The notes beneath the pieces are model-generated. The model did not search any database. It saw only the letters and a program-made list of their open reading frames with translations, and was not told the origin of the DNA. DNA of 64,000 bases. Origin: Proteus columbae. Its GTDB lineage: Bacteria; Pseudomonadota; Gammaproteobacteria; Enterobacterales; Enterobacteriaceae. Location: positions 2,418,001 to 2,482,000 of the forward strand of contig NZ_CP043925.1 in NCBI RefSeq assembly GCF_009914335.1, read 5' to 3'. Of this stretch, positions 25,155 to 35,469 are shown piece by piece (the stretch's first letter is position 1; each line of letters starts with the position of its first letter). A program made the position numbers and the translations under genes.

Positions 25155-26557
25155 TGGAGATAACGCTTCTGACCATGGATGTCGCTGCAGCCTCTTCGGG
25201 AACGACATCCGCTTCAAATAGTCAGCCCGGTGATAATGCCCCGACATTTGCTCAGCTTTTGGGCTCTCAACCCCAAAATACACAGAGTGATAAAAAGACA
25301 ACCAATATCACAAACCATTCAACGAAAGAAAACAAAGCACATTCACACTCTGATGAAGACAAAACAAAAGAAGACGGTAGTCATCTTGCGTCTGTCACCA
25401 CAGAACCCAATGTGATAGAAGAGTCATCTCTTGAAAAATCTCAATTGACTCTGACTTTGCCAGATAATGAACAATTTGCGGCTATTGTTGAAAATAAAAC
25501 CCCTTCTTTATTAATGTCAGCAGAAGAACTTGCCGCTGAACTTCCCGTTCAGTTAGCAGGACTACCTGGATTAAAACGGCTTACCCTTCCCTCAGAGCAA
25601 CTGACTCAAGCATTACAACAGCCTCAATCAGTTAAACGTGGTGAAGATTTAGCCTCGTTAGCACGCACTATTTCAAAAGATGGTGATATGTCGGACTTCA
25701 ACCTTACCGACAAGCTTAATCTATCAAAATCAGATGAAAAGTCCTTGTTAACCCAGCTACGTCCAGAGACGGCAACATTAGCAACAGAAAGTACGCTTGT
25801 CGCTGCTAATCAAACAGAAAAGCCTTCTGCGAAAAAAGTAGATAGCATTGCGACACTTTTAACGCCAACAGCAGAAAAAGTGAATGCATTGCTAAACGGC
25901 GATAAGCAAGTTGCAAATGCAAAATTAGCGGACAATGTTGCTCAGCAAATGGTGACAGGTAATCGTGTTGTAGAAAGCGATCTTCACAACACCCTTTCTA
26001 CCTCTTCTTCTTTGGCTTCGCAAAGCATTACGGGTCATGCTCACTCTTCAACACAACCACAAATGCAATTTTCACCGATGGCAGCACAGGTATTAAATGC
26101 ACAAGTGGGAACACCAGAGTGGCAACAGCAACTAAATCAACAAATTGTGATGTTTAGCCGTAATGGCTTACAAAAGGCAGAGCTACGTTTACACCCTGAA
26201 GAGCTAGGTTCATTGCATATCCGCATGAAAATAGAAGATGGGCAAGCGCAGTTGCACCTTGCTTCACAAAACGGACAAGTTCGTTCTGTATTAGAAAATG
26301 CCATGCATCAATTGCGTCAAGCTCTCTCTGAAAATGGGATCCAGCTCACGCAGAGTCAGGTGTCTAGCGACACTCATGACAGTTGGCAACAACAAAATAT
26401 GTCAGATTCCTCTCAATTTAGTGGAGATGGTGCCGATAATCATCAAGGAAGCGAGGGTAATTCTCTGCAATTAGCCTCTGAAACGGCACTACAAAAGATA
26501 ACCCTTACGCCTCAAGAATTAGCATCTGCTCGTGGTGGTGTTGATATTTTTGCCTAA
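25154..26557 (+). CDS. fliK: Hook-length control protein FliK
   Basis: This 467-aa protein has its ATG overlapping the fliJ stop (TGATG). The long polar, Ser/Thr/Gln-rich N-terminal ruler is followed by the conserved C-terminal switch domain (about 320-420: QIVMFSRNGLQKAELRLHPEELGSLHIRMKIEDGQAQ). FliK is secreted, measures the hook and flips FlhB specificity to filament substrates. Confidence 0.95.
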   Translation: MEITLLTMDVAAASSGTTSASNSQPGDNAPTFAQLLGSQPQNTQSDKKTTNITNHSTKENKAHSHSDEDKTKEDGSHLASVTTEPNVIEESSLEKSQLTLTLPDNEQFAAIVENKTPSLLMSAEELAAELPVQLAGLPGLKRLTLPSEQLTQALQQPQSVKRGEDLASLARTISKDGDMSDFNLTDKLNLSKSDEKSLLTQLRPETATLATESTLVAANQTEKPSAKKVDSIATLLTPTAEKVNALLNGDKQVANAKLADNVAQQMVTGNRVVESDLHNTLSTSSSLASQSITGHAHSSTQPQMQFSPMAAQVLNAQVGTPEWQQQLNQQIVMFSRNGLQKAELRLHPEELGSLHIRMKIEDGQAQLHLASQNGQVRSVLENAMHQLRQALSENGIQLTQSQVSSDTHDSWQQQNMSDSSQFSGDGADNHQGSEGNSLQLASETALQKITLTPQELASARGGVDIFA

Positions 26558-26734
26558 TACAAATGTATTGGGAGGACACCCTATGTCAATAAACGTAAGA
26601 GTTAATGGTTTTTTCCCTATCTGTTTCTGCAATTAAAAAACAGAAATAGCGGGATAATTAAGGTTGATTTAGATGGATATGGAAGTCCACAACAGTGAAC
26701 ACGTATCCACTACAAAACAGGAATTTAACTGTCC
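26558..26734. other. fliK-fliL intergenic region with possible 17-aa leader and hairpin
   Basis: A frame at 26583-26636 (MSINVRVNGFFPICFCN) follows a strong GGGAGG site. A 9-bp stem (26621-26629 with 26641-26649, one G-U) overlaps its end. The region probably also carries the fliL operon promoter. Confidence 0.45.
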
Positions 26735-27217
26735 ATGTCTAATTACAGCAATGAACGTAAAAGCTATAGCTTAATTCTGATCATCGTATTATTGGTGATC
26801 GCCATTATTGCAGCGGCATTCGGTGGATATAGTTGGTGGGCATTGAAGCATGCTAAATCAGGTTCAGCGGGCACAAATCAGGAAAAAGTTATACCAGCAC
26901 CCGTTTTTATGTCATTAGAACCCTTTACAGTAAATTTAATTGATGACGAAGAACACTTAGACAGAGTGCTCTACATAGGGATCACATTAAGATTACATAA
27001 TGAAGAAACTCGTAAACGTCTACATGATTATTTACCTGAGGTTCGTAGCCGCTTGTTATTACTGCTTTCTCGTCAACAGGCTAATAAGCTTGCGACAGAC
27101 AATGGAAAACTCCAGCTAATGACGGATGTAAAAGAAACGCTGAGACCGACTCTCGTACCGGGAGAATCTGAACAGATCCTCTCCGATGTACTGTTTACCA
27201 CGTTTATTCTGCGATAA
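26735..27217 (+). CDS. fliL: Stator-associated basal body protein FliL
   Basis: This 160-aa protein has one N-terminal membrane span (about 12-32, SLILIIVLLVIAIIAAAF) and a periplasmic domain with VFMSLEPFTVNLIDDEEHLDRVLYIGITL. FliL surrounds the stator in the basal body, and in Proteus it has been linked to surface sensing and swarmer differentiation. First gene of fliLMNOPQR. Confidence 0.95.
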   Translation: MSNYSNERKSYSLILIIVLLVIAIIAAAFGGYSWWALKHAKSGSAGTNQEKVIPAPVFMSLEPFTVNLIDDEEHLDRVLYIGITLRLHNEETRKRLHDYLPEVRSRLLLLLSRQQANKLATDNGKLQLMTDVKETLRPTLVPGESEQILSDVLFTTFILR

Positions 27218-27222
27218 TCATT

Positions 27223-28254
27223 ATGAGCGATAATATCCTTTCACAGGCAGAGATTGATGCTCTGCTGAATGATGACACATCAGGTGACGACGCCAAAAAA
27301 AGCGCGAACAGGGAACCTGCGATAGCGAAGGATCCGAATGAACCGGATATTCAGCCTTATGACCCCAACACGCAACGTCGTGTGGTTCGAGAACGTTTAC
27401 AGTCGTTAGAAATTATTAACGAACGCTTTGCACGTCAATTCCGTATGGGGCTGTTTAACATGCTCCGTCGGAGTCCTGACATTACTGTTGGTGGCGTTAA
27501 AATTCACCCTTATCACGACTTTGCTCGTAACTTACCTGTGCCAACAAACCTTAACTTGGTGCATTTAAAGCCTTTACGAGGAACAGCATTATTTACCTTT
27601 GAACCCAATCTGGTTTATATCGCGGTAGATAACCTGTTTGGTGGTGATGGCCGTTTTCCAATCCCTGTGGAAGGACGTGAATTTACCAACACAGAGCAGC
27701 GGATCATCAACAAAATGTTGAAACTGGCACTTGATGCCTACCGTGATGCTTGGGATTCCATATTCAAAATTCAAGTGGAATATGTTCGTTCTGAAATGCA
27801 GGTGAAATTTACCAATATCACCTCATCACCGAATGACATTGTTGTTACAACACCTTTTCAGGTGGAAATTGGTTCAATGGTTGGGGAATTTAGTATTTGT
27901 ATTCCATTTGCCATGATTGAGCCATTACGTGAACGACTAATTAATCCACCAATTGAAAATGTTCGTCAAGAAGATGGGGTTTGGTTAGATAGTTTAGTCA
28001 ACCAAGTTCAGCATTCAGAGCTAGAACTGGTCGCAAACTTTGCTGACATCCCACTGCGTTTATCAAAAGTGCTAACACTTAAAGCTGGGGATGTTATCCC
28101 AATTGATAGACCAGAAAGATTGATTGCACATGTTGATGGTGTGCCCGTATTAACAAGCCAATACGGTACAGTAAATGGGCAATATGCCCTTCGTGTTGAA
28201 CACCTAATTAACCCTGTTTTAAACGCTCTGGATGAGGAACAAACCAATGAGTGA
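27223..28254 (+). CDS. fliM: Motor switch protein FliM
   Basis: This 343-aa protein has the N-terminal CheY-binding motif LSQAEIDALLN, a central CheC-like domain and a C-terminal FliN-like SpoA domain (VQHSELELVANFADIPLRLSKVLTLKAGDVIPI). It receives phospho-CheY and changes rotation sense. Confidence 0.97.
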   Translation: MSDNILSQAEIDALLNDDTSGDDAKKSANREPAIAKDPNEPDIQPYDPNTQRRVVRERLQSLEIINERFARQFRMGLFNMLRRSPDITVGGVKIHPYHDFARNLPVPTNLNLVHLKPLRGTALFTFEPNLVYIAVDNLFGGDGRFPIPVEGREFTNTEQRIINKMLKLALDAYRDAWDSIFKIQVEYVRSEMQVKFTNITSSPNDIVVTTPFQVEIGSMVGEFSICIPFAMIEPLRERLINPPIENVRQEDGVWLDSLVNQVQHSELELVANFADIPLRLSKVLTLKAGDVIPIDRPERLIAHVDGVPVLTSQYGTVNGQYALRVEHLINPVLNALDEEQTNE

Positions 28255-28657
28255 TGCAAATCGCCCAACTGATAATTCACAATCGGCTGAGGATATGTGG
28301 GCTGATGCAATGGAACAGCAAACTGGGAAAAGCCAGGATAATAGTTCCGATCTATTTGAACATCTTTTACCTGAAGACGATACGCTGAACCATCTATCTG
28401 ACATCAATTTGATTATGGATATTCCAGTCAAATTAACAGTAGAGTTAGGCCGTACCAAAATGACCATTAAAAAATTACTGAGCCTGTCACAAGGTTCTGT
28501 CGTTTCACTGGATGGTTTAGCTGGTGAGCCTCTTGATATTCTTATCAATGGCTATTTAATCGCTCAAGGTGAAGTTGTAGTTGTTTCTGATAAATACGGT
28601 ATTCGCATTACCGATATCATTACGCCATCAGAACGTATGCGTCGTCTGAGCCGTTAA
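28247..28657 (+). CDS. fliN: Motor switch protein FliN
   Basis: This 136-aa protein starts at MSDANRPTDNSQ (ATG 28247), with GAGGAA upstream, overlapping the end of fliM by eight bases. It has the C-terminal SpoA domain (INLIMDIPVKLTVELGRTKMTIKKLLSLSQGSVVSLDGLAGEPLDILINGYLIAQGEVVV). It forms the C-ring bottom and docks FliH. Confidence 0.96.
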   Translation: MSDANRPTDNSQSAEDMWADAMEQQTGKSQDNSSDLFEHLLPEDDTLNHLSDINLIMDIPVKLTVELGRTKMTIKKLLSLSQGSVVSLDGLAGEPLDILINGYLIAQGEVVVVSDKYGIRITDIITPSERMRRLSR

Positions 28658-28660
28658 TCT

Positions 28661-29107
28661 ATGGAACAGCTTCCTTCCTTTTCCAGCCAAGGTGCGGTAA
28701 ATACTACCGCACCCGCTACAACACAAACTGTTCAAACACCTACACAACCATTGCCTGTAGGTCAAAGCCTTGCTCAAGTTAGCACGGCACTTGCAGGCAT
28801 TATCGTTCTTATTATTGTTGCTATGTGGTTATTTCGCCGTTTTGGCTTTGCCCGTGGTTCATTTAAAGGAACGACAGCACAACTTAGCGTTAAAGCAAGT
28901 TGTTCATTAGGTGCGAAAGAACGTGTGGTGGTGGTTGAAGTAGAACAGGAATGGCTCGTATTAGGTGTAACTGCATCGCAGGTAAATCTGCTGCATAAAT
29001 TACCCGTCCCTGATAAAGCCTCGCAGGAAGCGAACTCATCACCAACATCGCCATTGTTTACTCAAATATTACAAAAAACGCTAAAGCGAGATAAAGGCAA
29101 CTCATAA
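28661..29107 (+). CDS. fliO: Flagellar export accessory protein FliO
   Basis: This 148-aa protein has one membrane span at about 45-62 ([17 protein letters not shown]) and a cytoplasmic SpoA-like half ([20 protein letters not shown]). It helps FliP assemble. Confidence 0.92.
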   Translation: MEQLPSFSSQGAVNTTAPATTQTVQTPTQPLPVGQSLAQVSTALAGIIVLIIVAMWLFRRFGFARGSFKGTTAQLSVKASCSLGAKERVVVVEVEQEWLVLGVTASQVNLLHKLPVPDKASQEANSSPTSPLFTQILQKTLKRDKGNS

Positions 29108-29877
29108 TGCATCAGTGTGTCACTTTTTTTAACGCATTAAAGCGTTGGCGTCTCTTCGCTAGTGTGCTGGTTTTAATCTTGTTACCTACCAGTGCGTTTG
29201 CCCAATTTCCGAGTGTTATTACACAGCCTTTACCGGGTGGTGGTCAAAGTTGGTCATTACCAGTACAAACATTAATCTTCATTACAGCGTTGGGATTTAT
29301 TCCTGCTGTTTTGCTGATGATGACAAGTTTTACCCGCATTATTATTGTCCTTGGATTATTACGTAATGCTTTAGGTACACCTTCTGCACCACCAAACCAA
29401 GTGGTTCTTGGTTTGGCGTTATTTATGACCTTTTTCATTATGGCACCGGTTTTTGATAAAATTTATCAAGATGCCTATATGCCATTTACTGAAGATCAAA
29501 TTACCTTCGAGCAAGCCTTAGAGAATGGCTCTAAACCTTTGCGTCAGTTTATGATGCAACAAACGCGTGAAACTGACTTAGCTCTGTTTGCTCGTCTTGC
29601 CGATGCGCCTGCGTTTGAAACTCGCGAAAGTGTACCAATGCGTATTTTGGTGCCTGCTTATATTACGAGTGAGCTAAAAACCGCCTTCCAAATCGGTTTT
29701 ATGATTTTTATTCCTTTTCTTATTATCGACTTAGTTGTTGCCAGTGTGTTGATGGCGCTAGGTATGATGATGGTGCCACCTGCCACCGTCTCATTGCCAT
29801 TTAAACTCATGCTTTTTGTTTTAGTAGATGGTTGGCAATTAATACTAGGCTCGCTTGCACAAAGCTTTTTCAATTAG
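29107..29877 (+). CDS. fliP: Export gate protein FliP
   Basis: This 256-aa protein overlaps fliO by one base (TAATG). A cleavable signal peptide ends near LLPTSAFAQ (about residue 35). Conserved gate motifs are [32 protein letters not shown] and [23 protein letters not shown]. It builds the FliPQR pore. Confidence 0.96.
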   Translation: MHQCVTFFNALKRWRLFASVLVLILLPTSAFAQFPSVITQPLPGGGQSWSLPVQTLIFITALGFIPAVLLMMTSFTRIIIVLGLLRNALGTPSAPPNQVVLGLALFMTFFIMAPVFDKIYQDAYMPFTEDQITFEQALENGSKPLRQFMMQQTRETDLALFARLADAPAFETRESVPMRILVPAYITSELKTAFQIGFMIFIPFLIIDLVVASVLMALGMMMVPPATVSLPFKLMLFVLVDGWQLILGSLAQSFFN

Positions 29878-29892
29878 CGCAGAGGTAACCCC

Positions 29893-30162
29893 ATGACACC
29901 AGAATCCGTCTTAGCACTAGGTACTGAAGCGATGAAAATCGCTTTATCACTAGCTGGCCCTCTTTTATTGTCCGCTCTAGTGACGGGTCTTGTGATCAGT
30001 ATGCTTCAAGCTGCAACGCAGATAAACGAAATGACATTGTCGTTTATTCCAAAAATTCTTGCTGTATTAGCTGCTATTTTAGTTGCTGGTCCTTGGATGT
30101 TAAGTTTACTTGTCGATTATATGCATAACTTATTTACTGGCATTCCTGGGATGATTGGTTAA
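29893..30162 (+). CDS. fliQ: Export gate protein FliQ
   Basis: This 89-aa protein has two membrane helices, with the canonical MLQAATQINEMTLSFIPKI loop between them. Export-gate subunit. Confidence 0.96.
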   Translation: MTPESVLALGTEAMKIALSLAGPLLLSALVTGLVISMLQAATQINEMTLSFIPKILAVLAAILVAGPWMLSLLVDYMHNLFTGIPGMIG

Positions 30163-30167
30163 TAGCA

Positions 30168-30950
30168 ATGATAACCCTGACCAGTGAAATGCTTAACGGC
30201 TACATTAGTGATTTTTTCTGGCCATTTGTGCGTATACTCGCCCTTTTTAGCACTGCACCGCTATTTAGTGAAAAGCAGACACCTAAAAAATTTCGCATTG
30301 CGCTCGCCTTTTTAATTACCGCATTAGTTGCACCAGGCTTACCGCAAAGCAATGTACCTTTATTCTCGCTTATTGCCTTTTGGGTACTGTTGCAACAAAT
30401 TCTAATTGGCACAATTCTAGGGTTATCAATGCAGTTGGCGTTCGCTTCTGTTCGTCATGCTGGTGAAGTGATTGGTTTACAGATGGGGCTTTCATTCGCC
30501 ACCTTCGTCGATCCATCAGGTGGCCCTAATATGCCTATTCTGGCACGTATTTTTAATATGCTAACAATGCTATTATTTATGGTATTTGATGGACATTTAT
30601 GGCTATTGTCTATATTAGTTGATACGTTCTATGTTGTTCCTATTGGAAATCAGACGTTTAACTCATTAGGTATTCTCACTTTAGTTCAAAGTGGTGGTAC
30701 TATCTTTATTAACGGTATGATGTTAGCCATGCCATTAATCACTCTACTTTTAGTGCTCAACCTTTCATTAGGTATTCTAAACCGAATGACACCACAACTT
30801 TCTGTCTTTGTGGTTGGTTTCCCTCTTACGCTGACTATCGGTATGTTAGCATTATCCATGATTATGCCTGCATTACCTGTGTTTACAGAGCGTGTCTTTA
30901 GCGATACGTTTAATCGTATTACATTGATATTGCAACAGTTGGTTTCTTGA
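30168..30950 (+). CDS. fliR: Export gate protein FliR
   Basis: This 260-aa protein has several membrane spans. Family motifs include FWPFVRILALFSTAPLFSEK and GLQMGLSFATFVDPSGG. It ends the fliLMNOPQR operon. RcsA/dsrB genes, which follow fliR in E. coli, are not present here. Confidence 0.96.
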   Translation: MITLTSEMLNGYISDFFWPFVRILALFSTAPLFSEKQTPKKFRIALAFLITALVAPGLPQSNVPLFSLIAFWVLLQQILIGTILGLSMQLAFASVRHAGEVIGLQMGLSFATFVDPSGGPNMPILARIFNMLTMLLFMVFDGHLWLLSILVDTFYVVPIGNQTFNSLGILTLVQSGGTIFINGMMLAMPLITLLLVLNLSLGILNRMTPQLSVFVVGFPLTLTIGMLALSMIMPALPVFTERVFSDTFNRITLILQQLVS

Positions 30951-31048
30951 GATTTCGGATTATTAACTTTTAATTAGTTATTTTTCATCTCACTCATTAA
31001 AATTAATCTGTTTTCACTCTAGCCATCAATGGTCATTTATTCTACAAC

Positions 31049-31074
31049 CCTTGTATATCATTTGCTATACAAGG
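31049..31074. promoter_or_regulatory. Autoregulatory operator of the TacA-type gene
   Basis: Perfect 9-bp inverted repeat CCTTGTATA / TATACAAGG with 8-bp spacing, ending in the ribosome-binding site of the antitoxin gene. This is the usual layout of ribbon-helix-helix antitoxin operators. Confidence 0.8.
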
Positions 31075-31083
31075 AGGCGTGAT

Positions 31084-31663
<580 letters not shown>

Positions 31664-31682
31664 ACTCATCTGTTGTATTCAA

Positions 31683-31716
31683 TAAAAAAAACCCCTGATA
31701 AATAAATACCAGGGGT
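31683..31716 (-). terminator. flgKL operon terminator
   Basis: Minus-strand stem ACCCCTGG/CAGGGGT-type with AT loop, followed by eight T, 34 bp after the flgL stop. Confidence 0.85.
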
Positions 31717-31749
31717 GATATCAAAATGTCTTAGAACCGAACTAAATAA

Positions 31750-32694
31750 TTAGCGATACATCTTAAACATCGACATCTCTTTCATGTCGTTAAAGACTTT
31801 ATAAGAAGCTTGTAATACAGACTCTTCTTGGTAATAATCTGAAATTGCTTGTGTCCAGTCTAAATCACGCAGTTCGCTTAAACGTTTTGCATTTCTTAAA
31901 GACGTATCCGCACCTAAATCATCCAAATTATCAAGTTCTTGAAGTTGTAAGCCTAATTTCGCTTCCACACTTGAAATATTATTTAGCGTCGCACGGTTAA
32001 TACGGTTTGCAGCATCAATTTTGTCTAACGCAGCATCACGATCAGCTTGTGGTTTACCCGTTAAAGGTTCACGCAATGCTGTAATCGCATCATCAAGAGC
32101 ATTAAAGATGTCTGGCTCTGTCCCTTTACTACCTGAAGATTGTAATGTTTCGATCCCTGTAAAGTTAGTGACCATTTCAATATTACTATCTACTTTTTGG
32201 GTAATTTGCTTATCACCGCCTTGATAGGTGATTTTGCCTGTTGCATCAGCTACAAAAGGAGGTTTGTCTGATTGGAAGCCTGCAAAAATATAACGCCCCA
32301 CACCATCTTTTGTATTACCAATACCCACTAGCTGGTCTTTTAAACCAGCTAATTGTTCAGCTAAAGACGAACGGTCTTCATCACTTAATGTTGCATCATT
32401 ACCTGCTGCAACCAGTGTTTCTTGAATTTTGGTTGTAATATTCACCATTTGGCTTGCTAAGCTCATTTGCAAAGACATACTGTTTTTTGCAAATCCACGC
32501 GCTGTCGCATACTGCTGATTACGCGATTCAGATTGTTTAACCATCACCGCTTGAGAAGCCGCCATTGGATCATCTGATGGTTTTTCAACACGACGACCAC
32601 TGGAGATTTTATTTCCTTCAGTCATCCATTTGCTTTGCGAACTGGTGATATTGTCCACTCGCTGACTAAAAATTTGATTTGAACTTAAACGCAC
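31750..32694 (-). CDS. flgL: Hook-filament junction protein FlgL (HAP3)
   Basis: This 314-aa protein has flagellin-like N- and C-terminal helices (MRLSSNQIFSQRVDNITSSQ, EKPSDDPMAASQAVMVKQSE). It joins FlgK to the filament. Last gene of the minus-strand flg block; 27 bp separate it from flgK. Confidence 0.96.
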   Translation of the reverse strand: MRLSSNQIFSQRVDNITSSQSKWMTEGNKISSGRRVEKPSDDPMAASQAVMVKQSESRNQQYATARGFAKNSMSLQMSLASQMVNITTKIQETLVAAGNDATLSDEDRSSLAEQLAGLKDQLVGIGNTKDGVGRYIFAGFQSDKPPFVADATGKITYQGGDKQITQKVDSNIEMVTNFTGIETLQSSGSKGTEPDIFNALDDAITALREPLTGKPQADRDAALDKIDAANRINRATLNNISSVEAKLGLQLQELDNLDDLGADTSLRNAKRLSELRDLDWTQAISDYYQEESVLQASYKVFNDMKEMSMFKMYR

Positions 32695-32721
32695 CGTGTT
32701 ATTCCTTATTCTGATGAAGGC

Positions 32722-34365
32722 TTAGAGAACTTGCATAATCGCATCAAACATACTGTTCGCTGTTTGAATAACTTTCGCATTTGCCATGTAATATTCTTGA
32801 ATACGATACATTTCACCGTACTCTTCATCCAAGTTCACACCAGAAACAGACTGCTGCTGTTCTACAATACTTTTAGTAATAGAAACCTGAGCATCAAAGT
32901 CTACTTGAGCGGTATTTACTTTATTACCGACCATACTGATCAGTGAGCCATAACCACCAGCAATCGTTGTTTTACCATCAATAATTTTCTGGTCAGGTAA
33001 CTCAAACAATTTTTTCATGTTTTCGTTATCGCTTGGGCCAGTATTATCAGCACCTGCAGCAGCAATCTTACTAGGATCAGTTACCGCAACTTTCATGCCT
33101 GCAATCACGTTACCCACGGATTGAACGACAATAGAATCGTCTTTTTGTGCTGTACCATTGACTTTGATATTCATCCCTTCAAAAGTCAGTTCTTGTTTTG
33201 TTGCATCAAATGTGGCTGCAACTTTACGACCACCAGGCTCTACCGTCACATTCCAATTGCTGCCGTCATATTTAACTGTATAGTCAGCCGCTTTCACTTC
33301 TTTGGTGTCGGTGTATTTGACGTCAAAGGTTGCATTACCTTTATTTTTACCGTTAGTCATCACATGAGCGCCACCAAGGTCGAAGAATTTTTCACCTTTG
33401 TCGCCATTTAAATCAAAACCTTGCTCATGTTGTTTATTAAATTGATCACCCAACACTAACGCTAATTGGTTTAATTGATTACGGCTTGGATCTAACACTT
33501 CTTCACGGCTACGATAAGCACCGCCAAGCTCGCCACCTTTAATGCGTTTTGCATCCACTTCACGAACTTCATCAATACCGTTGCTATAACCAATAACAAG
33601 GCGTTCGCTGTTTTTATTAGATGGAATAGCAGAAACTTCATAAGCGCGAGTACCAGACACTAATGGCAAACCATTAGCAAATGTGACGTTAACAAAACCA
33701 CCGTCTTGTTGAGTCACTTGTACATCAACCAGTGTGTTTAGCTCTTGAACTAAACGGTCACGTTGGTCTAATAAATCATTAGGTTCAGCGCCATTAAAGC
33801 CTTTAGCACGACTGATTTCGTTATTTAGTTTTGCGATCTGTTTTGTATATTCATTGATATTTTTAGAGGTGTTAGTGACCTGACTATTAATATCTTTTTC
33901 TAGATCGCGCAATGATTGGTCTGCTTTAGCAAACATATTCACCATTGCTTCCGCTTTACCAATCACCGTTGTACGTGCAGGGTTATCTTCTGCGTTATTG
34001 GTAACGTTAGGTAAGCTTGTAAAAAATTCGTCAATTGCACTCGAAACATCATTCCCTTTATCTGCTAACAAATCATTAATTTGTGAGATATTTTGGGTAT
34101 AACTGTTTAAAGCACTTTGTTTTGCCATTGCACGGTTCATTTGACCCGCAAGGAATTCGTTATACTCACGATGAATACGGCTAACATTAACACCATTACC
34201 GATATAACCATTACCGGTCATTGTGCCACTGTTTTCATTAAAAACAGTCATTTGACGGTTGTACCATTTCACATTTTGGTTAGCGATATTATTACTCACA
34301 GTGCTCATCGCAGCTTGTGCCGCATTAAGTCCGCTCATCGCTGTATTAATTAAACTGTTGGACAT
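32722..34365 (-). CDS. flgK: Hook-filament junction protein FlgK (HAP1)
   Basis: This 547-aa protein begins with the rod/hook motif LINTAMSGLNAAQAAMSTVSNNIANQN and ends with the typical VNLDEEYGEMYRIQEYYMANAKVIQTANSMFDAIMQVL. First filament-side adaptor on the hook. Transcribed with flgL from a sigma-28-like site at 34445-34471. Confidence 0.97.
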   Translation of the reverse strand: MSNSLINTAMSGLNAAQAAMSTVSNNIANQNVKWYNRQMTVFNENSGTMTGNGYIGNGVNVSRIHREYNEFLAGQMNRAMAKQSALNSYTQNISQINDLLADKGNDVSSAIDEFFTSLPNVTNNAEDNPARTTVIGKAEAMVNMFAKADQSLRDLEKDINSQVTNTSKNINEYTKQIAKLNNEISRAKGFNGAEPNDLLDQRDRLVQELNTLVDVQVTQQDGGFVNVTFANGLPLVSGTRAYEVSAIPSNKNSERLVIGYSNGIDEVREVDAKRIKGGELGGAYRSREEVLDPSRNQLNQLALVLGDQFNKQHEQGFDLNGDKGEKFFDLGGAHVMTNGKNKGNATFDVKYTDTKEVKAADYTVKYDGSNWNVTVEPGGRKVAATFDATKQELTFEGMNIKVNGTAQKDDSIVVQSVGNVIAGMKVAVTDPSKIAAAGADNTGPSDNENMKKLFELPDQKIIDGKTTIAGGYGSLISMVGNKVNTAQVDFDAQVSITKSIVEQQQSVSGVNLDEEYGEMYRIQEYYMANAKVIQTANSMFDAIMQVL

Positions 34366-34444
34366 TTGTCTATCCTTTTACGTTTAGTCATCACCCGTAT
34401 GCACGGAGCATAGCTGGCAAGTTAAATGGATGCTCTGGTCTTTA

Positions 34445-34471
34445 TTATCGGTTCTTCCCCTCTAAACTTGA
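34445..34471 (-). promoter_or_regulatory. Sigma-28-like promoter of flgKL overlapping a hairpin
   Basis: TCAA, 15 bases, ACCGATAA on the minus strand. The spacer and -35 lie inside an 8-bp perfect hairpin (TTCCCCTC/GAGGGGAA, 34455-34477) directly after flgJ, which would work as a terminator or 3' end for the upstream operon. Confidence 0.65.
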
Positions 34472-34482
34472 GGGGAAAATGA

Positions 34483-35469
34483 TTAAAATAAGTCGCTTAA
34501 ATCGTGAGTATAAGTTTTAGCAACTTGCTCACCACTTCCTTTTAATTGGCCAATAATTGAAACCAGTTTTTTGGCATAACCCGGATCGGTAGCATAGCCT
34601 GCTTCTTGGATACGGTAAGCCGCTTGTTCCGGAGTTTGAGCTTGAGGTACTTTAGCGTAACGAGGACTTTCAGTGATCAATCTAAGGTAATCTTGAATAG
34701 CTTCAACATATGAGCCATAAACACGGAAATTGTCACGCATTTTAATCGAGTTACCATCGATCACTTCAGTTGTCATGATATTCGTAACAGGCCCTTTCCA
34801 GCTACTTCCTGCTTTAATACCAAACAGGTTATAACTCGGTTTACCGTCACCTGTTAGAATTTCACGCTTACCCCAACCTGATTCAAGTGCAGCCTGAGCA
34901 ACAACTAAAAGATGGTGTACACCAGTACCTTCTGTGGCTTGTTTTGCAGGCCCTAACAGTTTTGATGCAAAAGAAGCACTGCTTTCAGATAAGCCCTTAA
35001 GCTTGCCAATCGTGCTTTCAACTGCATTTTGATAAGGCTGCATCGCACGATAAATTTGCCCCAATGCTTGCGTTGGCATGGATTGAAATATATCACTACC
35101 ATCTAATGGCATAGGTGTTTTGCCCGCCATTTCACTTGGGTCTAGCGTGACTTTGGCAGAAAGTTGTTTTTCTATCATGTCAGCAAAGCCCAAGCCTTTT
35201 TGTGATAAGTCTTGAGCGATTTGTTGATCATAAAGAGAGGTGTACATCTTGGTACTTTCTGAGTTGAACATGCTTTCTTGAGGAATAGCATCACGCATGC
35301 TCTTTAACATCATTTGAACAAAAACACCTTCAAGTTGCTGCGCCACTTGGCGCAGCCCTTGCTGATCAGCATTTTGCCCAACCTGATATTTAAGTTTATT
35401 CAATGCATTACTGTCATATGCCGGCGCAGACATCGTCGGCATTGAAGAAAGCAGAGATAAATCTTTCAT
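34483..35469 (-). CDS. flgJ: Rod assembly protein / peptidoglycan hydrolase FlgJ
   Basis: This 328-aa protein starts at [14 protein letters not shown], with GGAGA upstream and the ATG overlapping the flgI stop. The N-terminal rod-capping domain (RQVAQQLEGVFVQMMLKSMRDA) is followed by a C-terminal glucosaminidase domain (LLVVAQAALESGWGKREI, YNLFGIKAGSSWKG). The catalytic Glu is probably that in ALESGWG. It opens the cell wall for the rod. Confidence 0.95.
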   Translation of the reverse strand: MKDLSLLSSMPTMSAPAYDSNALNKLKYQVGQNADQQGLRQVAQQLEGVFVQMMLKSMRDAIPQESMFNSESTKMYTSLYDQQIAQDLSQKGLGFADMIEKQLSAKVTLDPSEMAGKTPMPLDGSDIFQSMPTQALGQIYRAMQPYQNAVESTIGKLKGLSESSASFASKLLGPAKQATEGTGVHHLLVVAQAALESGWGKREILTGDGKPSYNLFGIKAGSSWKGPVTNIMTTEVIDGNSIKMRDNFRVYGSYVEAIQDYLRLITESPRYAKVPQAQTPEQAAYRIQEAGYATDPGYAKKLVSIIGQLKGSGEQVAKTYTHDLSDLF

